This document shows, piece after piece, positions 1 through 8,749 of a stretch of 45,543 bases of DNA. This stretch comes from a virus, in the IMG/VR virus record IMGVR_UViG_3300028607_003795, positions 1 to 45,543 of that record; one strand, 5' to 3'. Made by a program: the position numbers and the translations under genes. Within the stretch, counting starts at the first letter, position 1. Each line of letters opens with the position of its first letter. Below the pieces are notes generated by a model. The model was not told the origin of the DNA. It saw only the letters and a list, made by a program, of their open reading frames with translations, and did no database searches.

Positions 1-1
1 C

Positions 2-109
2 ATTAAAGCCGCGGCACAGAAGAAGATCAAGAACATTGACCCAGGGCCGATGATCGGCGCTGGTTATGACGGTATACCCCGGCTTAAATACCTAGCTGGA
101 ATAAAGTAA
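2..109 (+). CDS. 3' end of an unknown gene (partial)
   Basis: An open frame runs in from the left edge and stops with TAA at 107-109, leaving 35 residues rich in Ala and Lys, followed by a Gly/Pro segment. The pattern Ala-rich helix, then Asp-Pro, then Met-x-Gly, then Pro and Lys resembles the tail of the next gene (residues near 335-370), so the two may be paralogous or carry the same terminal peptide. It is also GC-richer than the average of the window. The function cannot be read from this fragment. Confidence 0.6.
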   Translation: MKAAAQKKIKNIDPGPMIGAGYDGIPRLKYLAGIK

Positions 110-119
110 GGAATTAAAA

Positions 120-1340
120 ATGAGTTATAACATTAAAGAAACTGTAGCAAAACTAAAACAGATTAGCGAAGGCCATCTAGGCACTATGGCGGACAGAGTT
201 GAACTTGATCACGAAGTTCAATTAGCACGCGGACAACTTTACAAGATTGCAAAGTATGCTATTAAGCTACATGAAGCATTCAAAGATGTCAATGAAGTTC
301 AAGGACTAGATGGTTGGGTAAGTGCTAAGATTACCGAAGCTGCTCTGGCCATGGATGATGTAGCTCACTTTATGGAATATGAGCTTTCACCTGCAAATGT
401 TGCTAATGAGGGAATTGAACACAAGCGTTTACAAGAAGAAGAAGGCACTGCTGCTGATCTTTTACACGAATATAACGTGCTTAAAGAGGTAGAACAAGTT
501 GACTTTAATCTAGCAAACCTTGCACCAGAGTTACGCCCAGTAATTAGAAAAGCAATGATTAAATTTCCGGATGCTGTCGATCCACTTTCAGCAGTAGTTA
601 GAATGCTGCAGCAAGAAGTAGAAAGACAAAAAGGCACTAACAAAGAGATGGGTCGTCTAGATAATGTTAACGATGTACAGGATGTAGACATTGATTCTAC
701 TGACATATATCTAAGTAATTTAGTTGCTAGAGTTGGGGATTTAGAACAATCACACGAAGTTGACGAAGACTCTGAACACAATGATTCGGATGAAGAAATC
801 GAGCCTGGATATACCAAATCCGAAAGAGATTCAATGACGGATTTAATTAAACGTTTAAACTTAGACGATAAAATGAATAAAGATCCTTTCGGAAGTGATT
901 TTACTAGAGGAGATCCAGAGTCAGAGTTTAGTAAACGTGTTGCTGATCAAAACAGAAAGGCTATGGGCACTGATAATGAGACCACAACTGAAACTAAACA
1001 TGATGATGTCGAGCTTAGCCGCCAGCTCGCGCAAGTACAGGATAAGCATGGCCTAGATTCAGATTGGAGAGAACCCCATACCGGCGAAAATGTATTAGCA
1101 CCGGACATTGCCGCGGCGAGGAAGCAGGCAGCAATATCCGCGGCTCAGAAGATCACGGACGTTGACCCGGATTTCTCCATGATGGGAGGCACGGGCTTGG
1201 AAAACCTTCCTAAGTCTCCCAAGCTCCCAATTGGGTCAACCGGCACTATACCTGGCGGGCAAGGCGTCGGGCGGGGCGGCGGTAGGACGGGACCGTCCCG
1301 TCCTATATCTAATAGTAAATATAGCGATTGGGGTAAATAA
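120..1340 (+). CDS. hypothetical protein with acidic middle and GC-rich Gly-rich tail
   Basis: I do not recognise this 406-residue protein. The first 100 residues look helical. Residues about 210-235 are strongly acidic (Asp/Glu/Ser-rich linker). The last 30 residues are rich in Gly, Arg and Pro and end in a Ser-Lys-Tyr-Ser-Asp-Trp segment. The body is AT-rich like its neighbours, but from about 1015 to 1310 the DNA turns GC-rich and holds a 23-bp palindrome. It lies 10 bases after the previous stop and 2 bases before the next start, so it belongs to an operon with the two genes that follow. A structural or scaffold-like role is possible, but that is only a guess from the low-complexity architecture. 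Confidence 0.75.
   Translation: MSYNIKETVAKLKQISEGHLGTMADRVELDHEVQLARGQLYKIAKYAIKLHEAFKDVNEVQGLDGWVSAKITEAALAMDDVAHFMEYELSPANVANEGIEHKRLQEEEGTAADLLHEYNVLKEVEQVDFNLANLAPELRPVIRKAMIKFPDAVDPLSAVVRMLQQEVERQKGTNKEMGRLDNVNDVQDVDIDSTDIYLSNLVARVGDLEQSHEVDEDSEHNDSDEEIEPGYTKSERDSMTDLIKRLNLDDKMNKDPFGSDFTRGDPESEFSKRVADQNRKAMGTDNETTTETKHDDVELSRQLAQVQDKHGLDSDWREPHTGENVLAPDIAAARKQAAISAAQKITDVDPDFSMMGGTGLENLPKSPKLPIGSTGTIPGGQGVGRGGGRTGPSRPISNSKYSDWGK
1283..1305. repeat. 23-bp GC-rich palindrome inside a coding region
   Basis: Two 11-base arms that are perfect reverse complements flank one central C (arm 1283-1293, arm 1295-1305). The site lies in the Gly/Arg/Pro-rich tail codons of the 406-residue protein. 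A one-base loop makes a classical terminator unlikely; a dimeric protein-binding site, a recombination-prone cruciform or chance in GC-rich repeats are the options. Confidence 0.6.
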
Positions 1341-1342
1341 AA

Positions 1343-1882
1343 ATGGATAATTTTAGAGCATTAGTTCAAAAAATAAACGAAATTAATAACACAGAGAGAG
1401 AAGAAAGCGTTGATGTGTACAAACCTGTTGAAGAAATTACAGCAGGTACTGCAGAAACAAAAAAGCTTCTCACAATTATTAATGAGATTGAGAAAATTGG
1501 AAAAGGCAAGCCACGGCCTAGGGCAACTCCAATAACAGAAAAAAAGCAAAAAACTGAAGAGGACATGGTTGGTAACCTTCGAACAAGATTTAGTGATTTT
1601 TTAAAAGCAGAAGTTGCACAAGGCAGCGACTTAGCAACTATTAGTAGCACTGTAAGGGAAACTACTACTAAAGCTCAAGCAATTGACAAGGGTTTTAATG
1701 CTATTTTTCGTGTAATGGAAAGTTTGCTCGACCTAACTAGTGAAGGCAACGCTCTTAGTGGCGCAGTGCTTTCTGAAGGCGGTAACAGCCAATACATTGC
1801 TGACGCAAATGAAAAGCTTAATCTAGCAATGGAAGCATTACAAACAGCACATATGTATAGTGCGCCTCGCGAAGAGAACTAA
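1343..1882 (+). CDS. hypothetical protein, helical
   Basis: This 179-residue protein has no family I recognise. It is rich in Glu, Lys, Ala and Thr and is predicted by eye to be mostly helical, with a basic, Pro-containing stretch around residues 54-72. It starts two bases after the stop of the preceding gene and ends one base before the ATG of the next, so the three are very likely co-translated. No signal peptide or membrane segment is visible. Confidence 0.7.
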   Translation: MDNFRALVQKINEINNTEREESVDVYKPVEEITAGTAETKKLLTIINEIEKIGKGKPRPRATPITEKKQKTEEDMVGNLRTRFSDFLKAEVAQGSDLATISSTVRETTTKAQAIDKGFNAIFRVMESLLDLTSEGNALSGAVLSEGGNSQYIADANEKLNLAMEALQTAHMYSAPREEN

Positions 1883-1883
1883 A

Positions 1884-2207
1884 ATGTTAGTACAAGAAAT
1901 TCGCAAGTCTATTAATAAACTTGAAGAAGTAACAATGGAATATGTTAAGAATCGTGATTTCGACCACATAATGGACTATAAAGGTTATACTCTTGGTGCT
2001 TTAACACATGATGAACCTGACGTTCGTAAAACAGGGTATGATATATTTAAAAAAATGCGTGATGGGGGGTTCGAATTCAAAGGTAAATTTCATTCACAAG
2101 AGTTTTATCGTAGAATAGAAAGTCTGAATGTAAGCCCTTACGCAAATACTAACGAAGCTGAAGATATTTTTAAAAAAGCTATAGATGACATGCAATCGAG
2201 AGGCTAA
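1884..2207 (+). CDS. hypothetical protein
   Basis: The start is placed at ATG 1884, one base after the preceding TAA, giving 107 residues. An upstream in-frame ATG at 1860 would overlap the previous gene by 23 bases and is less likely. The protein is charged and soluble, with a central Tyr-Lys-Gly-Tyr-Thr-Leu-Gly stretch. No family is recognised. It is the last gene of the first operon; a 69-base gap with an AT-rich stretch follows. Confidence 0.65.
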   Translation: MLVQEIRKSINKLEEVTMEYVKNRDFDHIMDYKGYTLGALTHDEPDVRKTGYDIFKKMRDGGFEFKGKFHSQEFYRRIESLNVSPYANTNEAEDIFKKAIDDMQSRG

Positions 2208-2276
2208 ATTATTAAAATTATTATAGATTAAACTCAATAAATAGTATAGCACAGTTAAGATATATAGGAGTTTAAC

Positions 2277-2744
2277 ATGCCTAAGCATACTTTATTAAAA
2301 TGGTGGGTTCAATTTACCGCAATTATATTTGCCTCAATTATTGCCTGGGAATTGGGGTGGTGGCATGCATTATATGACGCTGATTTAACTAAGCTTAGTT
2401 TAGTTATTCTAACTTTATTTCTATTTACAACTTTAACAACAGGATATATGAGTTCAAAACCTAGTGACCTTAACACAAGGCACTTAGGAAACTATGTGTG
2501 GTTTGGCAGTGAAGCTATGATTACATTAGGTATGATTGGTACAGTTGCGGGATTTCTATTAATGCTTGGCACCGCATTTGCTGATCTTGACGTTCAAAAT
2601 ATTGCCAATGTTCAATCAGCTATAGCTCATATGGCTGTTGGTATGAGTACTGCACTAAGTACCACACTTATGGGATTAATTTGCAGTGTACTCACTAAAG
2701 CACAAATGGTTATATTAGAAAATAGCTGGGAACACTATGATTAG
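2277..2744 (+). CDS. MotA/TolQ/ExbB-like proton channel membrane protein
   Basis: This 155-residue protein has membrane segments at about residues 8-28, 40-57, 82-104 and 115-140. The third and fourth carry the small-residue pattern of the MotA/TolQ/ExbB channel family: Gly-Met-Ile-Gly-Thr-Val-Ala-Gly in one helix and Gly-Met-Ser-Thr-Ala-Leu-Ser-Thr-Thr-Leu-Met-Gly in the next. Established knowledge: ExbB/TolQ pentamers pass protons and energise a partner ExbD/TolR dimer. The next gene overlaps by 8 bases and has a single N-terminal helix with an Asp, as expected of that partner. A Shine-Dalgarno sequence (aggag) precedes the ATG. It is shorter than bacterial ExbB, and no energised outer-membrane transporter is seen, so its job in a phage is unknown. 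Confidence 0.7.
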   Translation: MPKHTLLKWWVQFTAIIFASIIAWELGWWHALYDADLTKLSLVILTLFLFTTLTTGYMSSKPSDLNTRHLGNYVWFGSEAMITLGMIGTVAGFLLMLGTAFADLDVQNIANVQSAIAHMAVGMSTALSTTLMGLICSVLTKAQMVILENSWEHYD

Positions 2745-3414
2745 CAGACAAAGATACAAGACTAGCTTTGGATTTATTGATTTATTAATGAACCTACTAG
2801 TGGGTTTTGCATTTATGTTTATATTAGCGTTTATGTTAATTAACCCTGTAGCAAAAAAACACGAGTTTGATCCAAAAGCAGAATACTTAATTATAATGAC
2901 ATGGAATCCTAAAAGCAATAGTGATATTGATATTTGGATTAAGGATAATTTAGGGCATACTATAAGTTTTAGGCGAAAAGACCTGGCAATGATTAATCTT
3001 GATAGAGACGACCTTGGACTAGTAAATGATAGTTATAAAAACGCTCAAGGGGAACTAATAGAACGGAATTATAATAGAGAAGTAATAAGTATACGCACAA
3101 AAGAGCCTAGACGTTACCTTGTAACTGTACATTATTATAGTTCTCGCGGCAAAGAAAACGATAAGGCTATAGAAGAAATAAAAATTGAATTACTACAACT
3201 TAATCCATGGAATCTTCTACAAACAAAAATTGTTGTTCTAGAAGCACAAGGACAAGAGATACATATATTTGAATTTAACGTTGATGATAACGAAAATGTT
3301 ACTGTAGAAGTAACAGACCGTATGATAATTAATGCGCCTGCAAATATGAAAAACCAGATTGTTCCGGACGTTCCGGATGGCGATGGGCCGGGCGGAATGA
3401 GCAGAGGGCCATGA
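2737..3414 (+). CDS. ExbD/TolR-like membrane-anchored protein with DUF2135-like domain
   Basis: This 225-residue protein has one membrane helix at about residues 12-36. Just before it is a Phe-Ile-Asp-Leu-Leu-Met-Asn segment, like the ExbD/TolR/MotB helix whose Asp carries protons. The rest should be periplasmic. Around residues 45-150 a Thr-Trp-Asn ... Ser-Asp-Ile-Asp-Ile-Trp-Ile-Lys-Asp pattern recalls DUF2135/YfaP-type beta domains (weak, by eye). The tail is Pro/Gly-rich and its DNA (3360-3410) is GC-rich. It overlaps the ExbB-like gene by 8 bases and the next gene by 4 (ATGA), which supports a three-protein membrane complex. Confidence 0.6.
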   Translation: MISRQRYKTSFGFIDLLMNLLVGFAFMFILAFMLINPVAKKHEFDPKAEYLIIMTWNPKSNSDIDIWIKDNLGHTISFRRKDLAMINLDRDDLGLVNDSYKNAQGELIERNYNREVISIRTKEPRRYLVTVHYYSSRGKENDKAIEEIKIELLQLNPWNLLQTKIVVLEAQGQEIHIFEFNVDDNENVTVEVTDRMIINAPANMKNQIVPDVPDGDGPGGMSRGP

Positions 3415-3902
3415 TGTTTGAATTTTTAAATTTTAATTACAGCACAACTCAACTAATGATGATTTGGATTTTTGCTGGTTTTGTATGTTTTATTCCACTT
3501 TTTTGGAGAAAAACTTGGCACAAATACTTAATAGTTTTTATAGTGTTTGCAGCAATATATATTAGTTTTAATACTAATAAAGATTTTATTGGCAAACCAT
3601 ACTATGGCGAACCAGAAGGAAAATGGGTATATCTAACACACAGAATCGATACTCTTATCAAACAAAAATACATTACTCTTTGGGTTTTAATAAAAGGCGA
3701 CGATAAGCTGTACAGATTTGAATATACTAAAGAAAGAAATAGAAAATTACGAGAGGCAAGAGAAAAAACTAAAAGAGGTATGCGTCAAATGGGTGAATTC
3801 CGCAAAAAAGAGCGGGAAGGTAACAAAAATAGATTTGAATCTGGGGTAGAACTCGACTTGAAAATGTATGACTTTCCTTATCAAGAAGCGATGCCTAAAT
3901 AA
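3411..3902 (+). CDS. membrane protein with basic cytoplasmic tail
   Basis: The start overlaps the stop of the preceding gene (ATGA). This 163-residue protein has two hydrophobic helices at about residues 13-30 and 38-56, a middle domain with many aromatic residues, and a long Arg/Lys/Glu-rich helical segment (residues 105-145). I recognise no family. The tight coupling with the ExbB/ExbD-like pair suggests it is a third subunit of that membrane assembly. It is the last gene of the operon; a sigma-70-like promoter follows. Confidence 0.65.
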   Translation: MMFEFLNFNYSTTQLMMIWIFAGFVCFIPLFWRKTWHKYLIVFIVFAAIYISFNTNKDFIGKPYYGEPEGKWVYLTHRIDTLIKQKYITLWVLIKGDDKLYRFEYTKERNRKLREAREKTKRGMRQMGEFRKKEREGNKNRFESGVELDLKMYDFPYQEAMPK

Positions 3903-3927
3903 CACCAACAATTCTTAAAAATTTAAA

Positions 3928-3956
3928 TTGATTTAATACTAATTAACATGTATAAT
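3928..3956 (+). promoter_or_regulatory. sigma-70-like promoter upstream of the dsbA-like gene
   Basis: A -35 box TTGATT (3928-3933) and a consensus -10 box TATAAT (3951-3956) are separated by 17 bases. The ATG at 3981 follows with an aggag Shine-Dalgarno sequence in between. The match is close to the bacterial consensus, so host RNA polymerase could start here early in infection. Confidence 0.7.
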
Positions 3957-3980
3957 AATAGCATATTATAGGAGATTTCA

Positions 3981-4247
3981 ATGAGCGCAGGCGATAGAAT
4001 TTTCAATCCAGAAGAGAAAACCAAACTAACAACCCTCATTAATGAAGGCCTTACTGTAATGCAGGAAGTTGACGATTTAAACGAAGGTCTTAATGACACA
4101 GTAAAAGCAATTGCTGAAGAAATGCAAATTAAATCTTCAGTTCTTAAGAAAGCTGTACGTACAGCGTACAAAGCAGATTTTGCTCGTCATAGCGAAGACT
4201 TAGCAGAACTTGAGAATATTCTTGCTACTGTTGGAAAATTACATTAA
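3981..4247 (+). CDS. dsbA: T4 DsbA-like double-stranded DNA-binding protein
   Basis: This 88-residue, highly helical, charged protein ends in a segment (Met-Gln-Ile-Lys-Ser-Ser-Val-Leu-Lys-Lys ... Ala-Tyr-Lys-Ala-Asp-Phe) resembling the C-terminal half of T4 DsbA, a small dsDNA-binding protein of similar length thought to bind near late promoters. The match is by memory of the family pattern, not a search. The gene has its own strong promoter and ribosome binding site (aggag) and is followed 9 bases later by the DNA polymerase. Confidence 0.6.
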   Translation: MSAGDRIFNPEEKTKLTTLINEGLTVMQEVDDLNEGLNDTVKAIAEEMQIKSSVLKKAVRTAYKADFARHSEDLAELENILATVGKLH

Positions 4248-4256
4248 AAAACATAC

Positions 4257-6885
4257 ATGTCTTACGTAGACGCCCACATTGACAGAGACAACAACAAGAT
4301 TTATGTAGTTGAGCGTGTAAATGGCAAGAGAGAGTATAAAGACTTTCCGGTCAATTATGTGTTTTATTATAATGATCCGCGCGGTAAATTTCAAACAATT
4401 TATGGTAATCCTGTAAGTCGATTTACTACACATAGTAGTAAAGAGTTTAAAAAGGAACTAAAATTTCATAGCAAAAAAGGGTTATGGGAAAGTGATCTTA
4501 ACCCAGTTTTTCGTTGTCTTGCTAATAATTATCTTGGTGTTGACGCCCCAAACTTACAAGTATGCTTCTTTGACATTGAAGTAGATTTTGATCCGGAACG
4601 TGGGTACTCAACACCAGAAGATCCCTTTAATTCTATCACAGCAATATCACTTTATTTAGACTGGCTGGATCAACTTATTACGCTTGCAATTCCCCCCAAA
4701 AGTCTTAGCACAGAAAGTGCAAAGGATATTATTAACCCATTTGATAACACATTTTTGTTTGATAATGAAGCAGATCTTTTAAAAACATTCTTAGAACTAA
4801 TTGAAGATACTGATATTTTAAGTGGCTGGAATTCAGAAGGCTACGACATCCCATACACAATACAACGTGTTACGCGGGTGTTAAGCAAGGACGACACACG
4901 CAAATTCTGCTTATGGGGCCAATACCCCAGAAAAAGAACATTTGAACGTTTTGGTGCAGAAATTATGACGTTTGACCTAATAGGTAGGCAACATCTAGAC
5001 TATATGCAGTTGTATCGCAAATTTACATACCACGAAATGCATAGTTACAGTTTAGATGCAATTTGTGAATATGAACTTAACGAACGCAAGCTTGCATACG
5101 AAGGCACACTAGATCAACTATATAATAAAGATTTTCACACATTTATAGACTACAACAGACAAGATTGTATGCTGTTACACAAGCTAGATAAGAAATTAAA
5201 ACTTATTGATTTAGCTAATGAACTAGCACATACCAACACAGTTTTGCTACAAGCTACAACGGGCACTGTTGCTATTGTGGAGCAAGCAATAATTAACGAA
5301 GCTCACAAACAAGGGTTAATTGTTCCTAAACGTCGCAATAGAGACGGCGAACCAACTACAGCGGCAGGCGCTTATGTTGCTTACCCGAAAAAGGGCATGC
5401 ATGAATGGGTTGGGTCAATTGATATAAACAGCCTGTATCCCGGTGTTATTCGTGCATTAAACATGGCACCAGAAACAGTAGTTGGGCAATTGCGTCCCAC
5501 ATTAACAGATCATGCTATTAAGACTAAGATAGGTGAGAAAAAAAGTTTTGCCGAAGCATGGGAGGGCGAATTTGGTAGCAAAGAATATCAAGCTGTTATG
5601 GCAGGAGAAAAAGGCACATAGTGACACACTAAGTGCTTATGATGTTTGGAGACTTGTTTTTGATAGTAATAATCCATGGGTACTTAGTGCTAACGGCACA
5701 ATTTTTACCCATAAAAAGAAAGGTATTATACCTGGACTATTAGAACAATGGTACGAAAAACGCAAGGTTATGCAGAAAAAAATGCGTGATGCAACGACAG
5801 CTGAAGAAAAGGCATTTTGGGATAAGCGGCAATTAGTCATGAAGATTAATTTGAACAGTTTATATGGCGCTATTCTTAATCCGGGCTGCCGATTTTTTGA
5901 CCACAGAATAGGGCAGTCCACTACGCTAACAGGTCGTTGTATAGCTAAACATATGAGCGCAAAAGTTAATGATTTACTAACAGGAAAATACGATCACACA
6001 GGCGACGTTATTATATATGGAGATACTGATTCTGTTCACTATAGTGTTTGGCCTATAATAAAAGACGAAGTAGAGCAAGGTAGAACTAAGTGGGGTAAAG
6101 AAACATGTATACAATTGTATGATACTATAGTTGATGCTTTAAACGAAACATTTCCTTTATTCATGGAAACAGCATTTCATTGTCCAAGAGATAACGGCGA
6201 GATTATTAAGGCAAGTCTAGAGATAGTTGCTACTCGAGGGTTATATATTACCAAAAAACGTTATGCTATGTTAATGTATAACCAGGATGGCTATAGACAA
6301 GATAAAGATGGCGGCGTCGGTAAAGTTAAAGCAATGGGGCTTGATCTAAAACGCAGCGACACTCCAAAAGTTATGCAAGATTTTTTAAGTAATATATTGC
6401 TTGATGTTCTAACAGGTAAACAGGCATCTGACCTGGTAGAAAAAATTAAACAATTTAAACACGAATTTCATAAGCGGGCGGGCTGGGAAAAGGGATCACC
6501 AAAGCGTGTTAATAATCTTACAATGTATACAGCAAAAGAGAAGCGCGAAGGAAGAGCAAATATGCCAGGGCATGTTCGTGCTGCTATGAACTGGAATTAT
6601 CTTAGAAAGTTAAACAGCGACAACTACAGCATGCAAATTGTTGATGGAATGAAAACAATTGTGTGTAAACTAAAGCCCAATCCCTTAGGGTATACAAGCG
6701 TAAGTTACCCAACGGACGGAACAACGCTTCCAGCGTGGTTTAAAGAATTGCCATTTAATGATTTGGATATGGAAACAGCAATTGTTGACCAAAAGATTGA
6801 TAATTTACTAGGAGTATTGGGTTGGAATTTAAGGGAGCAAACACAAACAGTAAACACATTTGATAACTTATTTTCTTTTGAATAA
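4257..6885 (+). CDS. 43: T4-type family B DNA polymerase, interrupted by a frameshift near 5612
   Basis: This is the replicative DNA polymerase with 3'-5' exonuclease. Exo I (Asp106-Ile-Glu108), Exo II (Gly-Trp-Asn-Ser-Glu-Gly-Tyr-Asp, near residue 200) and Exo III (Tyr-Asn-Arg-Gln-Asp) lie in the first part. Pol motif A (Asp-Ile-Asn-Ser-Leu-Tyr-Pro) lies before the break; motif B (Lys-Ile-Asn-Leu-Asn-Ser-Leu-Tyr-Gly) and motif C (Tyr-Gly-Asp-Thr-Asp-Ser) lie after it. The first frame stops with TAG at 5619-5621. The protein continues in the +1 frame from about 5614 to the TAA at 6883-6885. Joined at the A5 run 5608-5612, it is about 875 residues, close to T4 gp43 (898), so no segment is missing. 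An extra A from sequencing, a real frameshift or programmed +1 frameshifting can all explain it. No start codon with a ribosome binding site is seen for a separate second half. Confidence 0.93.
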
Positions 6886-6893
6886 TATGCTCA

Positions 6894-6901
6894 TATAAAT
6901 A
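6894..6901 (+). promoter_or_regulatory. T4-late-type promoter box TATAAATA
   Basis: An exact TATAAATA, the T4 late promoter core, lies in the short gap after the polymerase and 19 bases before the next ATG, followed by a Shine-Dalgarno (ctataggagc). It is AT-rich sequence, so chance is possible, but the position between genes fits a late or middle start site. Confidence 0.45.
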
Positions 6902-6919
6902 TCTATAGGAGCTAATTTA

Positions 6920-8035
6920 ATGGAAGATAGCCTGTTTGAAAAGTACAGTTTTCTTGATCACTTTCATAGAGAAGCAGAAACTATCTGTATTAATATAGAC
7001 GATAATATTGCCCATAATAAGCAAGTTATAGAAAACCAAATTCAACGTTGGAAAAACAAAACAGTACACAATCAACTATTAGATAGTCTTACGAATCTTA
7101 ATATAGCTAAACAAGAATTCGAAACAGCAAAAAAGAATTTAATAAACACTATACACCAAGAGCTACGAAAGAGAGAGATTCAAATATTACAGCATAATTA
7201 TGAGACATACGAAAGTAAATCTGGTCTATTATGGACTGTTGAAGAAGCAATAAATTTAAATAATTTTATTAGTAAAATATTTAATGAAAAAGTTAAATCA
7301 TTTATTCAATACTATAATGCGTGGGAGTATCCTTCCTTAGACATTAATCCATCTGATGGAAGATATACACATGCCATGGTTGCTAGTGATCCTTTGTATG
7401 TGTATTGTGAAAAAGAGAGTATAGTAAATCTTGTACGCAATAAGTTTAATAAATTTTACGCTAAAAGAAGATTACGCATATATAATCACTTAGATAAGTT
7501 CCCACAGAATCAAATAGGACTTACTGTGTGCATTAACCTTTTTGAATACTTACCATTAGATCCTATTAAAGATATAACAAAAAAAATATTCAACATTCTT
7601 AGACCGGGAGGAAGATTTCTACTTAGCTATAACAACTGTGAAGAGCGTCGTAGTTTAGAATTGCTATCTAATAATTTTCGTTGTTATGGTACAAAAGAAC
7701 TTATGAGTAACATGCTTTATAGTCAAGGATATAATATAACTGATAATGGGTCTACCGACGACGGGGTATGGAGTTGGATAATAGTGCAAAAACCCGGCAA
7801 TTTAAAAACCCAAAAACTTTCTTACCCGGATGTAAAAATTATTCTAAAAAAACCTAAACTAGAAGATGTACCAGCAGATATTATGGCTTGGGTTAACAGT
7901 CACAGAGTTAAAGTCTCGTCAGAGGAATGGATAAGAAACTTACAACAGGATTGGAATAATTGTCCGGGAAAAATAGACGCATGGGAAAAATATTCTGGTA
8001 CAATTATTTGGCTAATTCAGGCTAAAGGAATTTGA
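6920..8035 (+). CDS. SAM-dependent methyltransferase-like protein
   Basis: This is a 371-residue protein. Its N-terminal 150 residues look coiled-coil-like (many Lys/Glu/Asn/Gln). Residues about 185-290 resemble the second half of a class I SAM methyltransferase: a Val-Cys-Ile-Asn-Leu-Phe-Glu-Tyr segment, then Asn-Ile-Leu-Arg-Pro-Gly-Gly-Arg-Phe-Leu-Leu-Ser-Tyr, the usual post-motif loop. The glycine-rich SAM motif I is not clear to me, so it may be degenerate. T4-like marine phages often carry such a gene near the polymerase. Codons for residues near 260-271 contain a 38-base stretch duplicated exactly at 19217-19254. The substrate is unknown. Confidence 0.55.
   Translation: MEDSLFEKYSFLDHFHREAETICINIDDNIAHNKQVIENQIQRWKNKTVHNQLLDSLTNLNIAKQEFETAKKNLINTIHQELRKREIQILQHNYETYESKSGLLWTVEEAINLNNFISKIFNEKVKSFIQYYNAWEYPSLDINPSDGRYTHAMVASDPLYVYCEKESIVNLVRNKFNKFYAKRRLRIYNHLDKFPQNQIGLTVCINLFEYLPLDPIKDITKKIFNILRPGGRFLLSYNNCEERRSLELLSNNFRCYGTKELMSNMLYSQGYNITDNGSTDDGVWSWIIVQKPGNLKTQKLSYPDVKIILKKPKLEDVPADIMAWVNSHRVKVSSEEWIRNLQQDWNNCPGKIDAWEKYSGTIIWLIQAKGI
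7696..7733 (+). repeat. 38-bp exact direct repeat, copy 1 (in methyltransferase-like gene)
   Basis: These 38 bases are identical to 19217-19254 and differ at both flanking bases. Here they lie in frame inside the methyltransferase-like gene and encode a Met-Ser-Asn-Met-Leu-Tyr-Ser-Gln-Gly-Tyr peptide in its body. Confidence 0.9.
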
Positions 8036-8060
8036 CTTATTTCCTGAATACATGTATACT
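8032..8060 (+). promoter_or_regulatory. sigma-70-like promoter of the sliding clamp gene
   Basis: TTGACT (8032-8037), a 17-base spacer, and TATACT (8055-8060) form a near-consensus promoter. Its -35 box overlaps the stop codon of the preceding gene. The clamp ATG follows at 8093, behind an aaggaa ribosome binding site. Confidence 0.75.
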
Positions 8061-8092
8061 ATATAAACAGCTTTTAACTTAAGGAATAATTA

Positions 8093-8722
8093 ATGAAAGA
8101 CTACTTACTTGATATTGTTCAGCATACGCATAAACTTGGATTTATTAATCTAGTAAAAATTAGCGGAACAGATAGTGAAACTAAACTAGATGGATTAGCC
8201 GAAGACCGTAGCGTTATTTTACAAGCACAATTTCATAATCCTGTACCAGAGTTTTTAGGTACATTTGGAATGCCCAACCTTGAAACTCTTAGTGTTATTC
8301 TTAGTATTCCAGAATATGAAGAGAATGCAAAAATGAGCATTAACACAAAAGAACATAACGGAACAAGTGTTCCGGTGGGTATTCACTTTGAAAATGCCAC
8401 AGGTGATTTTCGAAATGATTATCGCTTTATGAGCAGTGAAATTGTTAATGATAAGCTTAAGAGTGTCACAATGAAAAGCGTTAACTGGGGTATTGATTTT
8501 AACCCCACAATAGCTAGTGTACAACGACTTAAGATGATGATTAACGCCAATAGCGAAGAAACAACATTTGTTGCTAAAACAGAAGGCAAAGATTTAAAAT
8601 TTTATTTTGGGGATGTAAGTACACATGCTGGAGATTTTGTATTTCAACACGATGTCGGTGGCAAACTTGACCGTGGATGGGCTTGGCCGATTGAACAAGT
8701 TAGTAAAATTTTAAGCTTGTAG
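8093..8722 (+). CDS. 45: gp45-like DNA polymerase sliding clamp
   Basis: This 209-residue protein has a length near that of T4 gp45 (228). A Phe-Gly-Met-Pro-Asn-Leu-Glu segment near residue 60 and an Ile-Pro-Glu-Tyr-Glu-Glu-Asn-Ala-Lys segment match what I recall of marine T4-like clamps. The protein forms a ring that tethers the polymerase to DNA and, in T4, also activates late transcription. The gene follows the polymerase region and has its own strong promoter. The assignment rests on remembered family patterns and context. Confidence 0.75.
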   Translation: MKDYLLDIVQHTHKLGFINLVKISGTDSETKLDGLAEDRSVILQAQFHNPVPEFLGTFGMPNLETLSVILSIPEYEENAKMSINTKEHNGTSVPVGIHFENATGDFRNDYRFMSSEIVNDKLKSVTMKSVNWGIDFNPTIASVQRLKMMINANSEETTFVAKTEGKDLKFYFGDVSTHAGDFVFQHDVGGKLDRGWAWPIEQVSKILSL

Positions 8723-8749
8723 GTATCTACTTCCTGCACAACAAAAATA

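Noticed and set aside
365-817. Minus-strand frame of 150 codons, Ser-rich
   Set aside because: It is the antisense of the acidic plus-strand gene; Ser/Thr/Cys content is the usual artefact of reversed Glu/Asp codons.
1283-1305. Reading the palindrome as a transcription terminator
   Set aside because: The loop would be one base, no T run follows, and it lies inside a gene.
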